Shown one piece after another: positions 1 through 6,279 of a stretch of DNA of 49,428 nt; position 1 is the stretch's first letter, and every line of letters begins with the position of its first letter. The stretch is taken from the NCBI GenBank assembly GCA_944372455.1, contig CALVZF010000005.1, positions 1 through 49,428 on the forward strand. Direction: 5' to 3'. This DNA comes from an uncultured Bacilli bacterium. GTDB taxonomy: Bacteria > Bacillota_I > Bacilli_A > RF39 > UBA660. The translations under genes and the position numbers were made by a program. Under the pieces are notes generated by a model. That model was not told the DNA's origin and searched no databases. It saw only the letters and a program-made list of their open reading frames with translations.

Positions 1-1508
1 GTTGTAAATATATCTATGTCTTCTTCTGTTAAAATTACTCTTACTATTTTATCATCAATCTCAATACCATTTTCAAGTTGTATTAAATTCTTAATATTTA
101 CCATTAAATTTTTACTTAAGTTTTCTTCATCAGTATTAATCCTAGGAACATATGCAGTTTTATAGTATTTTAAATTTGATTTTATACCAGATGAATAATT
201 TGAACCATCTAATCTTTTTCCTGTAATTACTGTCTTAATTCTTTGATATGTTATATCCTCACATATATTATTTTCATTATTAGTACATAAAATAAATTGC
301 CTTTTACCATTATCTTCATTATTCATTTCCAATACAGCATGTGCAGTTGTTCCTGAACCAGCAAAGAAATCTAAAATCAATGGATCATGTTTATAATTTG
401 TTAATTCTAATAATCGTTTAATTAATTTTGATGGTTTTGGAAACTTAAATACATTTCCATCTCCAAAAATATTTTCTATTTCTTTGGTACCATGTTGAGT
501 ATAAATACCATCTATAATCGAAAACATTTTTGTTTTTCTTTGCTCACCATCTTCATTGTGTAAATATTGTTTAATAAATACATTCCAACTACCGTTTTTT
601 GCTTTTGAAAAACCGATAACATGTTTCTTTATTCCCTCATCCACATGTTCTTTTCCCCATATCCACTGTCTTTTTGGATAAACTTCTGTTCCATCAGGAG
701 CCATTATTGGAAATCTCAAATTAGGTCTATCATCCATACTTTTACCTGCCTCTAATGGTTGAGTCCTATAAGAACCCCATTCATCACTATTTTTAAAGTA
801 CTTCTTTGCATATTCTTCATCAGATGAAACAAATAAAGTTGGCAATAAATCTTTGTTTTTACAATACATTAGAATATATTCCTGTACTACCACTATATGT
901 TTTTCCTTAGCTCCTTGATACCTTTTTTTCCATACAAAAGTTGCAACTCTATTGTTCTCTCCAAAAATGTCATCACATATAAGTCTCATTGTCGCTTGCT
1001 CATTATCATCAATGGAAATAAATATTATTCCATCGTCTTTTAATAGTTTTTTTGACTGTTCCAATCTTTTAGAAATAAATGAAATCCATTTACTATGTCT
1101 GAAGAGATCATCTTCGCCAATCATTTTATCATCATATCTAAAATCATCTTTACCTGTATTATAAGGAGGATCTATATAAATTACATCGATTTTATTTTTA
1201 TGAGTTTTTTCTAACAAGTATAAGCTATGTAAATTATCTCCCTCTAATAGAAAATTGTATTTATCATTATTTGATAACTTAATTTCCTGCATTTTAGACT
1301 CTACAAAAACTGGAATTTGACTTCCTAATTCAACGTCAACTCTTTCTTCGTGTTCTTCCCAAATTAGTCCATACTTTTTACTATTTAATTCTGATTCAAT
1401 TAACGATAAATTGTTTAATGTCGATTCATCATAAATACTTTTCTTTATTTCACTTATAGTTTTTAACATTTTTTCTCTTCTAATTTTTGATAAGTTAGTT
1501 GTTTCCAT
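1..1508 (-). CDS. DNA adenine-specific methyltransferase (type III Mod-like), cut by window edge
   Basis: The frame is open from an ATG at 1508 leftwards to base 1, giving about 502 residues with the C-terminus outside the window. Visible motifs are YIDPPYNTG (DPPY, about residues 113-116) and, later, DFFAGSGTT (about 378-386). DPPY before the FxGxG-type SAM motif is the order of beta-class N6-adenine methyltransferases such as type III Mod subunits, so the expected reaction is SAM-dependent adenine methylation within a recognition site. The start overlaps the end of the upstream HTH gene by 14 nt, indicating an operon. A restriction (Res) gene would be expected to the left but cannot be seen. 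It could also be a solitary or type II beta-class enzyme. Methyltransferase identity is secure; the system type is inferred. Confidence 0.88.
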   Translation of the reverse strand, partial: METTNLSKIRREKMLKTISEIKKSIYDESTLNNLSLIESELNSKKYGLIWEEHEERVDVELGSQIPVFVESKMQEIKLSNNDKYNFLLEGDNLHSLYLLEKTHKNKIDVIYIDPPYNTGKDDFRYDDKMIGEDDLFRHSKWISFISKRLEQSKKLLKDDGIIFISIDDNEQATMRLICDDIFGENNRVATFVWKKRYQGAKEKHIVVVQEYILMYCKNKDLLPTLFVSSDEEYAKKYFKNSDEWGSYRTQPLEAGKSMDDRPNLRFPIMAPDGTEVYPKRQWIWGKEHVDEGIKKHVIGFSKAKNGSWNVFIKQYLHNEDGEQRKTKMFSIIDGIYTQHGTKEIENIFGDGNVFKFPKPSKLIKRLLELTNYKHDPLILDFFAGSGTTAHAVLEMNNEDNGKRQFILCTNNENNICEDITYQRIKTVITGKRLDGSNYSSGIKSNLKYYKTAYVPRINTDEENLSKNLMVNIKNLIQLENGIEIDDKIVRVILTEEDIDIFT

Positions 1509-1722
1509 GACTCTTCACCTCACTCTTTTTAAATTCAACAATATCACCAATATCACATTCTAAATATTCACATATCTTCTTCAGAACATCCATACTAACA
1601 TCCTGATTATTTGTAATTTTTGATATTGTAGTCCATCCTAAATGAGCATTTTCTTTTATATCTTTTTTCTTTATCTTTTTATCTTGCATTATTTTTGCTA
1701 ATTTACCGTATGACACTTCCAA
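1495..1722 (-). CDS. small XRE-family HTH regulator linked to the methyltransferase
   Basis: This protein of about 75 residues is almost entirely one Cro/CI-type helix-turn-helix. The first half carries a basic KKIKKKDIKE stretch and the recognition region GWTTISKITN; it ends with CEYLECDIGDIVEF, a typical C-terminal signature of short Bacillota XRE proteins. Such regulators often precede DNA methyltransferase genes and tune their expression. An ATG at 1731 is also in frame, but the only good Shine-Dalgarno (AGGAG, about 1732-1736) directly abuts it. The TTG at 1722 sits 8 nt from AGGAG and gives an N-terminus (MEVSYGKL) like related proteins, so TTG is preferred. The downstream methyltransferase start overlaps the stop. 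Repressor or controller activity is inferred. Confidence 0.8.
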   Translation of the reverse strand: MEVSYGKLAKIMQDKKIKKKDIKENAHLGWTTISKITNNQDVSMDVLKKICEYLECDIGDIVEFKKSEVKSHGNN

Positions 1723-1745
1723 ATTAATCATCTCCTACTACTATA

Positions 1746-1774
1746 ATTATAACATATATCTCCCGTTTTAAGAA
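1746..1774 (-). promoter_or_regulatory. predicted promoter of the HTH-methyltransferase operon
   Basis: The minus strand shows an extended -10 (TGTTATAAT; TATAAT at 1746-1751) with only a weak -35 (TTCTTA) 17 bp upstream. The inferred start near 1739 leaves a very short leader and supports the TTG start at 1722. Confidence 0.45.
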
Positions 1775-1850
1775 AATATTTTTACATTTTAGGAGTTAAA
1801 AGGTTGATTTTTTATCTTTTTAGAGTGATTAATACAACGCGGAGGTGTCT

Positions 1851-2174
1851 ATGTTAAGAAAATCTACTGATGAAGACATTAGTAATGAAGAATTAAAAAC
1901 AATAATCAATCCTTTTTATGACAACTATCACGATTATGTAGAAGAATATGTTATGCCTGAGGTTATTGCTTTTTATATTGCTAGTTCTTTTTATAGAAAT
2001 GCTATGTGGAAGGCAACATTCCTACAGCACTATAATTCAGCTTCTGATATTTTTAATCTATATGATGAAGACTATGAGAAAACTAAAGCAGAAGTGATTA
2101 AATTATTAAAGATTAAATATTCTTTGGAAATAATTAGCGAAGATCCTTTAGATCTTAAAAAAATAGAGTATTAG
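1851..2174 (+). CDS. hypothetical small protein of the mobile element
   Basis: I do not recognise this 107-residue acidic protein. It has no signal peptide or membrane segment and looks mostly helical, with Tyr-rich stretches (FYDNYHDYVEEY) and a Lys-rich third quarter. A GTG at 1845 is in frame but lies inside the Shine-Dalgarno GGAGGTG. The ATG at 1851 is 5 nt from GGAGG and is preferred. It is transcribed opposite to both flanking operons and has its own terminator, so it is an independent unit between the replication genes and the methyltransferase module. Such a position is typical of accessory or control genes, but no function can be assigned. Confidence 0.65.
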   Translation: MLRKSTDEDISNEELKTIINPFYDNYHDYVEEYVMPEVIAFYIASSFYRNAMWKATFLQHYNSASDIFNLYDEDYEKTKAEVIKLLKIKYSLEIISEDPLDLKKIEY

Positions 2175-2208
2175 TTTTACCATTATTAGCTTCTAATACT
2201 CTTTTTAT
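2166..2208 (+). terminator. intrinsic terminator of the 1851-2174 gene
   Basis: A perfect 9-bp stem GAGTATTAG/CTAATACTC (2166-2174 and 2193-2201) is followed by CTTTTT. The left arm contains the stop codon of the gene. Confidence 0.8.
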
Positions 2209-2262
2209 ATATGCTTTTTCTCTTTCTTTCATAATTATATTTTCCAAAAAACTCACGGAAAA

Positions 2263-2811
2263 TTATTGTTTGTGTGTATTTAGGTGGCAGGTCGGTCTTG
2301 AATAATCCCAATCGTTATTTGGATCACACCCCGGGGGGACTGGTAGATTTTCATCAAATAATATTAATCCCCGATACTCCTTAAGATAGTCATATTCATC
2401 AACGGCTTTTAGTATTTCTAATTTATGTTGTTCAGATATCTCATCTTTTAAAAATTCAATAGCTATATCATCACATAATTTAAAATGTTTGTCTTTTATT
2501 TCTTCTGGACTACCACTTATATTTTTCATATAGTATCCATTATCTTGCATTTTCACAAATACTTCTGATCTTCTTTCAAACAGCATCCTACTTACTGATA
2601 ATTGCATTTGCATAAATGTTGGTGCTTTTATATATCTCATATCAAATATTCTACTTATAGCTTTATCTACTAAATCAAAATCAAATCTTATAAATAACTT
2701 TTCAAAGGTTTTTACATACTCATATTTTTCTTCTTTACTTAATCGAAAGAATTCGTCAGGAAATCTATCTTTTATTCTAGATATTAACTTTACTATTTGA
2801 TTCTTTTCCAT
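2263..2811 (-). CDS. putative phage replicative-helicase loader (G39P-like)
   Basis: This 182-residue protein begins MEKNQIVKLISRIKDRFP. Its pattern of a short helix, a Lys/Glu-rich linker and FEKLFIRFDFDLVDKAI followed by APTFMQMQ resembles the N-terminal helical domain of phage helicase loader/inhibitor proteins (G39P type). These deliver the DnaB-type helicase to the phage origin. Its start lies 35 nt inside the end of the replisome-organizer gene, so the two are translationally linked, as helicase loaders and initiators usually are. The C-terminal third, ending in a CDPNNDWDYSRP segment, is not one I recognise. The assignment rests on the N-terminal pattern and on context, not on a catalytic motif. 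Confidence 0.55.
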   Translation of the reverse strand: MEKNQIVKLISRIKDRFPDEFFRLSKEEKYEYVKTFEKLFIRFDFDLVDKAISRIFDMRYIKAPTFMQMQLSVSRMLFERRSEVFVKMQDNGYYMKNISGSPEEIKDKHFKLCDDIAIEFLKDEISEQHKLEILKAVDEYDYLKEYRGLILFDENLPVPPGCDPNNDWDYSRPTCHLNTHKQ

Positions 2812-3649
2812 TTAAATAATCATCCATAACATCTTCAAATGATGCTTTATCTTTTTTAGAATTATTTCCTATTAAATACTTATTAAAATTCTTAGGATTA
2901 AATAAAGTGCCTGGTCGTAAGTATTTTCTTTTTTCAGGATCATTTCCCCATTCATCAGACTTATTATCTATAACCTTTTTAAAATCATCTATGGTATATC
3001 CACTATCCAATAATTCTATTATCCAATTAGTAACAAAGTCATTATTAGTAGTAAAATTTTTATTTGATTTAACATTTAAATAATTTATTATTTCTTCAAT
3101 TATACTATTGTATTCATTGTTTAATTGTATATTTGTTTTTGAATCTAAATTATTAATTTTATTATTTATTTCTATTTCTTTTTTTATATTTGTTTCTTGT
3201 TCTATATATGTTGGACAAATGTCTTCATCGCTTGGTGGACAAATGTCTTCTACTTCTTCTTTATCTTTTTTATTATTCCTTTGTATTTTCTTGTTTTCTG
3301 CTCCAACTGTCGTTCTCTTTGTGTATTTTAATGCATCAGGAATAAAATAAGAACCATCTTCTTTTTTCTCAATTATTTTATATTTTTGAAATATTTCTAA
3401 TCCATTTTTGATAATAGATTCCCTATGATTAAATATTGTTGATAATTCTTTTGTTGTATATGGGACAATTTTATCATCAAAGAAATTTGCTAATACACCA
3501 TCTTTGTTTAATGATTCTATCAACAATTCTTCATACAAAGTTAAATATTCAAATCCGTTCTTTTCTGCTCTTATTTTTCTCACAAAGTCTTGTCTATAAT
3601 AATTTTCTGGCTTTTGAAAAAAGAACATTACTGTTTTATTGTATGCCAT
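2777..3649 (-). CDS. phage replisome organizer (N-terminal replisome-organizer domain plus phage C-terminal domain)
   Basis: This protein of about 290 residues has the two-part layout of phage replication initiators. The N-terminal winged-helix region (about residues 1-120) contains YEELLIESLNKDG and EIFQKYKIIEKKEDGSYFIP; an Asn/Lys/Glu-rich linker follows. The C-terminal domain carries IIEEIINYLN, DDFKKVIDNKSDEW and KYLRPGTLFNPKNFNKYL, the signature of the conserved phage C-terminal replication domain. It should bind the element's origin and recruit the helicase via the downstream loader. No convincing Shine-Dalgarno is visible for either the ATG at 3649 or an in-frame TTG at 3670, so translation may depend on the gene ending at 3685. 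Family assignment is confident; the start is not. Confidence 0.78.
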   Translation of the reverse strand: MAYNKTVMFFFQKPENYYRQDFVRKIRAEKNGFEYLTLYEELLIESLNKDGVLANFFDDKIVPYTTKELSTIFNHRESIIKNGLEIFQKYKIIEKKEDGSYFIPDALKYTKRTTVGAENKKIQRNNKKDKEEVEDICPPSDEDICPTYIEQETNIKKEIEINNKINNLDSKTNIQLNNEYNSIIEEIINYLNVKSNKNFTTNNDFVTNWIIELLDSGYTIDDFKKVIDNKSDEWGNDPEKRKYLRPGTLFNPKNFNKYLIGNNSKKDKASFEDVMDDYLNGKESNSKVNI

Positions 3650-3684
3650 TCTTAACAATTGAAAAAGCAAATATAATAATGAAA

Positions 3685-3939
3685 TTATTTTTCATATGAA
3701 GCCACCTCACGAAGATAATCAATGTTAATGTTAAAATATTTTAATACCTCTGTCATAGGCACTAATCTCCTATTTCTAACTCTTTTATCTCCATCATAAT
3801 AATCAGCTATTATTTCGTTTCTAATGGCATAAGCTTTGTTTCTACCAACACTCCCTATAACCATTATATCTTTAGCACTAGCCCACTGACTTGAAGCTAT
3901 TGCTAGTAAGTCTTTTGCATTTAACTTTTCATTATTCAT
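3685..3939 (-). CDS. small HTH protein, excisionase/AlpA-like, first gene of the replication operon
   Basis: The 84-residue protein contains KDIMVIGSVGRNKAYAIRNE, a short helix-turn-helix of the kind in excisionases and small phage activators, and later RRLVPMTEVLKYFNIN, where the LVP..V..YF pattern is typical of these mini-HTH proteins. It is the first gene of the leftward operon and is divergent from the CI-like repressor, the position usually held by xis, alpA or cro-like genes. The start is the ATG at 3939 with Shine-Dalgarno AAAGGA 9 nt upstream. Its leader carries the proposed antisense-RNA target and a tiny upstream ORF. Excision, activation or both are possible; which cannot be told from sequence. 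Confidence 0.6.
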   Translation of the reverse strand: MNNEKLNAKDLLAIASSQWASAKDIMVIGSVGRNKAYAIRNEIIADYYDGDKRVRNRRLVPMTEVLKYFNINIDYLREVASYEK

Positions 3940-3969
3940 CTCTCATCATCCTTTCATATTTATTTTAAA

Positions 3970-3994
3970 GTTTTAAAGTTTGCTAGACCTTTGT
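3970..3994 (-). promoter_or_regulatory. antisense-RNA target in the leader of the replication operon
   Basis: These 25 nt of the predicted leftward mRNA leader are the reverse complement of 4871-4895 with one mismatch, and that mismatch becomes a G-U pair in RNA. The target ends 30 nt upstream of the start codon at 3939. A second block in the mRNA, GAAAGGAU (3948-3955, the Shine-Dalgarno), is complementary to AUCCUUUC of the same predicted RNA in the correct antiparallel order. Confidence 0.6.
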
Positions 3995-4015
3995 ACTACG
4001 ACTTTTTACATTCAT
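3983..4015 (-). CDS. possible 10-codon leader ORF overlapping the antisense target
   Basis: The ATG at 4015 opens MNVKSRSTKV and stops with TAG at 3983-3985, inside the antisense target. A strong AGGAGG lies at 4029-4034, 13 nt from this ATG and 8 nt from a TTG (4020) that would encode only two codons and end in an overlapping ATGA. Either way, a strong ribosome-binding site in the leader leads into the target rather than to an annotated gene. Its translation is inferred only. Confidence 0.3.
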   Translation of the reverse strand: MNVKSRSTKV

Positions 4016-4058
4016 TTCAATACGATTTCCTCCTCTCATTTTCCCCTGCTACAATAAC

Positions 4059-4087
4059 ATAATACATCTTTTCGGAGAACTTGTAAA
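4059..4087 (-). promoter_or_regulatory. leftward promoter of the replication operon
   Basis: On the minus strand TTTACA (4082-4087) is separated by exactly 17 bp from TATTAT (4059-4064). The predicted start near 4052 gives a leader of about 110 nt. Operator sequence lies just upstream (4095-4112), and an ATACGA half-site (4020-4025) lies downstream. Confidence 0.7.
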
Positions 4088-4094
4088 TAATTTT

Positions 4095-4112
4095 ATACGA
4101 TTTTATTCGTAT
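4095..4112. promoter_or_regulatory. probable repressor operator palindrome
   Basis: ATACGATTTTATTCGTAT is a perfect inverted repeat (ATACGA, 6-bp centre, TCGTAT) between the divergent promoters. The half-site ATACGA recurs at 4130-4135, inside the repressor promoter spacer, and at 4020-4025, downstream of the leftward promoter. That is the usual layout for a CI-like protein controlling both promoters. Confidence 0.65.
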
Positions 4113-4118
4113 TTTTTA

Positions 4119-4147
4119 TTGTAATTTAAATACGATTATGTTATTAT
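4119..4147 (+). promoter_or_regulatory. rightward promoter of the repressor
   Basis: TTGTAA (4119-4124) and TATTAT (4142-4147) are spaced 17 bp apart. The inferred start near 4154 leaves a leader of only about 13 nt that is essentially the GAGGTGG Shine-Dalgarno. An operator half-site in the spacer suggests autoregulation. Confidence 0.55.
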
Positions 4148-4166
4148 AGGTATGAGGTGGTAAGAA

Positions 4167-4829
4167 ATGGGAAATGTAAATCAAAACGAAGAAGCTAAAA
4201 TATTCGCTGATAACCTTTCCTATTATATGAAATTACATAAAGTAGATCGTGTTATGCTGGCTAATGAGTTAGGATTCAAATATACTACTGTGTGTGATTG
4301 GTGTAATGGAAAAGTTGTTCCAAGAAAAAATAAAATAAAAGTATTAGCAAACTATTTTAGTATTTCTGAAAGCGATCTAACATGGAGAGATAATTTACTT
4401 ACTGATAAAAACATTAATAAAAAAAGAGAGATTCTTGTGTATAAAGATTTTCCTACTAAGTTATCATTTGATAAAGAATCTGAAAGCAATTATCTATGGG
4501 AAGAAATTGAACTACCAACTCTTTATGGTGATCCTAATAATTACTTTGGATACATTATATTTGATGAAATTAATAACTACGGTAAGAAAGTATTTCCTGA
4601 AGATACAATTGTATTTAAGAAAAGTGATAGAATCACAAAGAAGAATACTTTTTATGTTATTAAGGCAAGTAAAGGAAAACCTATGATAGTTTATTTAACA
4701 GAAAGTGATAATAGTTATATCTTTATGCCTATTATTGAATATAACAAAATTAAACCTATAGTATGCTCTAAAGATGAGTTAAATGTAAAAATCATTGGAG
4801 TATCAAAATACTTAACAAGAAATCTATAA
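4167..4829 (+). CDS. CI-like phage repressor, HTH plus degenerate LexA/S24-type C-terminal domain
   Basis: The 220-residue protein has an N-terminal XRE helix-turn-helix (about residues 14-70, with VMLANELGFKYTTVCDWCNG). A linker leads to a C-terminal beta-rich domain whose layout (FPEDTIVFKKSDRITKKNTFYVIKASKG) matches the S24 fold of CI and LexA repressors. The nucleophile motif (GDSM in active members) is absent: FGYIIFDEINN occupies that place. The catalytic Lys position also reads as a non-Lys segment (KPMIVYL). Autocleavage is therefore unlikely. It is divergent from the replication operon with palindromic operators between, and lies upstream of the integrase on the same strand. Repressor function is well supported; lack of RecA-stimulated cleavage is inferred. 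Confidence 0.82.
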   Translation: MGNVNQNEEAKIFADNLSYYMKLHKVDRVMLANELGFKYTTVCDWCNGKVVPRKNKIKVLANYFSISESDLTWRDNLLTDKNINKKREILVYKDFPTKLSFDKESESNYLWEEIELPTLYGDPNNYFGYIIFDEINNYGKKVFPEDTIVFKKSDRITKKNTFYVIKASKGKPMIVYLTESDNSYIFMPIIEYNKIKPIVCSKDELNVKIIGVSKYLTRNL

Positions 4830-4858
4830 AAAAAGACCTACTGCTCGAACAGTAAGTC
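4828..4858 (-). terminator. leftward intrinsic terminator of the candidate antisense RNA
   Basis: On the minus strand a hairpin GACTTACTG/CAGTAGGTC (4835-4858, one internal mismatch) is followed by seven T residues (4828-4834). On the plus strand no T-run follows, so the terminator is directional and faces the 3' end of the repressor gene. Confidence 0.7.
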
Positions 4859-4927
4859 AAATGGATAACCACAAAAGTCTAGCAAACTTTAAAACAAATC
4901 CTGAAAGGATCGTTATAATTGGCTTCC
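4828..4927 (-). ncRNA. candidate antisense immunity RNA (about 100 nt)
   Basis: A promoter (4934-4962) and a leftward intrinsic terminator (4828-4858) bracket a transcript of about 100 nt with no ORF. From the 5' end it holds a small TTGG/CCAA hairpin, a second hairpin ATCCT-TTC-AGGAT, a single-stranded 25-nt block (4871-4895) and the terminator hairpin. The 25-nt block pairs with the replication-operon leader at 3970-3994, and ATCCTTTC (4903-4910) can pair with that operon's Shine-Dalgarno. The RNA is also antisense to any repressor-integrase read-through. Promoter, terminator and complementarity are visible; transcription and regulation are inferred. Confidence 0.6.
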
Positions 4928-4933
4928 AAGTAA

Positions 4934-4962
4934 ATTATATCACTTTTCAGGTACTTACACAA
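4934..4962 (-). promoter_or_regulatory. promoter of the candidate antisense RNA
   Basis: TTGTGT (4957-4962), 17 bp, then TATAAT (4934-4939) preceded by TGA gives a consensus extended -10. It points left, away from the integrase start at 4992. Confidence 0.68.
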
Positions 4963-4991
4963 TAAAAGTATGAAAGGAAAGTGATTTTATT

Positions 4992-6125
4992 ATGCCTGTT
5001 TATAAATATAATAATCCTACTAAAGATGGTAGATGTTGGCTCTTTAGAGTTAATTATAAGGATTCATTAAATAATAATCGCAGATATACAAGTAAGAAAT
5101 ATGCCACTAAATTTGAGGCAAAGGAAGCCGAAAGAAAGTTCTTAAATGAATTAGATAATAACTCTAATATTCCCTCTAAAATGACTTTAGGAGATCTATG
5201 GGACAAGTATCTTGAGTTCCAATCTGACAAAGTTAGAATAAACACTCGTAGGAGCTACATCTATACACAAGAATCATTAAAAATATTATTCAATATCAAG
5301 TGTTCTGAATTCAATATAGCTCATTATGATAAATGGAAAGAATACATTGCTGGTATTGATACTATGAAGACTGTTACTAAAAATGACAAACTTAAAGCAT
5401 TAAAAGCATTTTTAAACTTTGGAGAGAAGCGATATGGCTATAACTTTCATCAGATACTATTAAATATGGAAAGATTCAAGAATCCTGATGAATTAGTGAA
5501 AGAAAAGGCTTATTATGATATATCTGAATTTGATAAATTTCTAGCTTCCGAAGATGAAGATAGATATAGGATCCTATGGGAAACATTGTATTATTGTGGT
5601 TTAAGAATTGGAGAAGCTAGAGGCTTGCAATGGAAAGATATTAATTGGGATAATAAAACCTTATGGATCAATAAGCAAGTTCAAAGTTTAGATAATTACT
5701 CTTCTTCTTACTATGTATGTAATTTAAAAACTGCTTCAAGTAATAGAATATTAACTATGTGTGATGCTTTATATGAAGATTTAAAAAAGTATTACGATAA
5801 TGTTTCTAAATATAAAAACTTTAATGATGATTTCTTTATATTTGGTAATGATAAAGGTCTTACTCCTCTAACATATAAACAAGCCCAACGAAGAAAAGGC
5901 GAAATAGCAAATAAAGCTGGTATTAAAGAAATAAGGTTGCATGATTTTAGACACAGCTGTGCTTCTTTCTTGGTTAATAACGGAGCTCCTGTTACTATGG
6001 TTTCTAAATATCTTGGACACTCCAATTCAAGTGAAACTTTAAACACTTATTCTCACTTATTTAATACTACATCTTCTGAAGTAATTAATACGATCAATAG
6101 AGCTAGAAATACTGTTGAAAACTAG
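4992..6125 (+). CDS. int: phage-type tyrosine integrase
   Basis: The 377-residue tyrosine recombinase has the full catalytic set: R205 (GLRIGEARGL), K246 (LKTASSNR), H317 and R320 (HDFRHSCAS), H343 (LGHSN) and nucleophile Y353 (LNTYSHL). The N-terminal 55 residues resemble the arm-site-binding domain of Tn916/phage integrases (WLFRVNYKD, KYATKFEAKEAERKFL), and a SAM-like core-binding domain spans about 65-160. It should integrate and excise the element. The start ATG has AAAGGAAAG upstream. It lies 162 bp downstream of the repressor on the same strand, and a terminator hairpin overlaps its last codons. Paired TGGCTC repeats, likely arm sites, follow immediately. Confidence 0.95.
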   Translation: MPVYKYNNPTKDGRCWLFRVNYKDSLNNNRRYTSKKYATKFEAKEAERKFLNELDNNSNIPSKMTLGDLWDKYLEFQSDKVRINTRRSYIYTQESLKILFNIKCSEFNIAHYDKWKEYIAGIDTMKTVTKNDKLKALKAFLNFGEKRYGYNFHQILLNMERFKNPDELVKEKAYYDISEFDKFLASEDEDRYRILWETLYYCGLRIGEARGLQWKDINWDNKTLWINKQVQSLDNYSSSYYVCNLKTASSNRILTMCDALYEDLKKYYDNVSKYKNFNDDFFIFGNDKGLTPLTYKQAQRRKGEIANKAGIKEIRLHDFRHSCASFLVNNGAPVTMVSKYLGHSNSSETLNTYSHLFNTTSSEVINTINRARNTVEN

Positions 6126-6135
6126 CTCTTTTTTG
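6099..6135 (+). terminator. intrinsic terminator of the integrase gene
   Basis: AGAGCTAG (6099-6106) pairs with CTAGCTCT (6122-6129), followed by a T-run. The stem includes the last codons and stop of the integrase. Confidence 0.8.
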
Positions 6136-6141
6136 TTAATA

Positions 6142-6165
6142 TGGCTCTACAAATGGCTCCAGAAT
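6142..6165. repeat. probable integrase arm-site repeats next to int
   Basis: TGGCTC occurs twice (6142 and 6154), 12 bp apart, directly after the integrase terminator. The 12-mer TGGCTCCAGAAT (6154-6165) recurs exactly at 8748-8759 near the secA end of the element. Short direct repeats beside int and at the element end are typical of integrase arm sites. Confidence 0.5.
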
Positions 6166-6191
6166 ATAAAATCATTGTTTTTAATAAAATG

Positions 6192-6231
6192 AAAAGACTT
6201 AGTTTACCCTTATTTTACTAAGCCTTTTTTA
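6192..6231. terminator. hairpin terminator between int and cargo genes
   Basis: GACTTAGT (6196-6203) pairs with ACTAAGCC (6217-6224), with one mismatch and a T-run on the plus strand. A shorter T-rich run on the minus strand may also stop the leftward cargo gene ending at 6280. Confidence 0.55.
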
Positions 6232-6279
6232 ATTTCTTATTATATTTTTGTCCACACCCAACTTGGCACTTATATTTTT

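Noticed and set aside
952-1164. Plus-strand open frame within the methyltransferase gene
   Set aside because: It lies wholly opposite the methyltransferase catalytic region, which is unmistakable on the minus strand.
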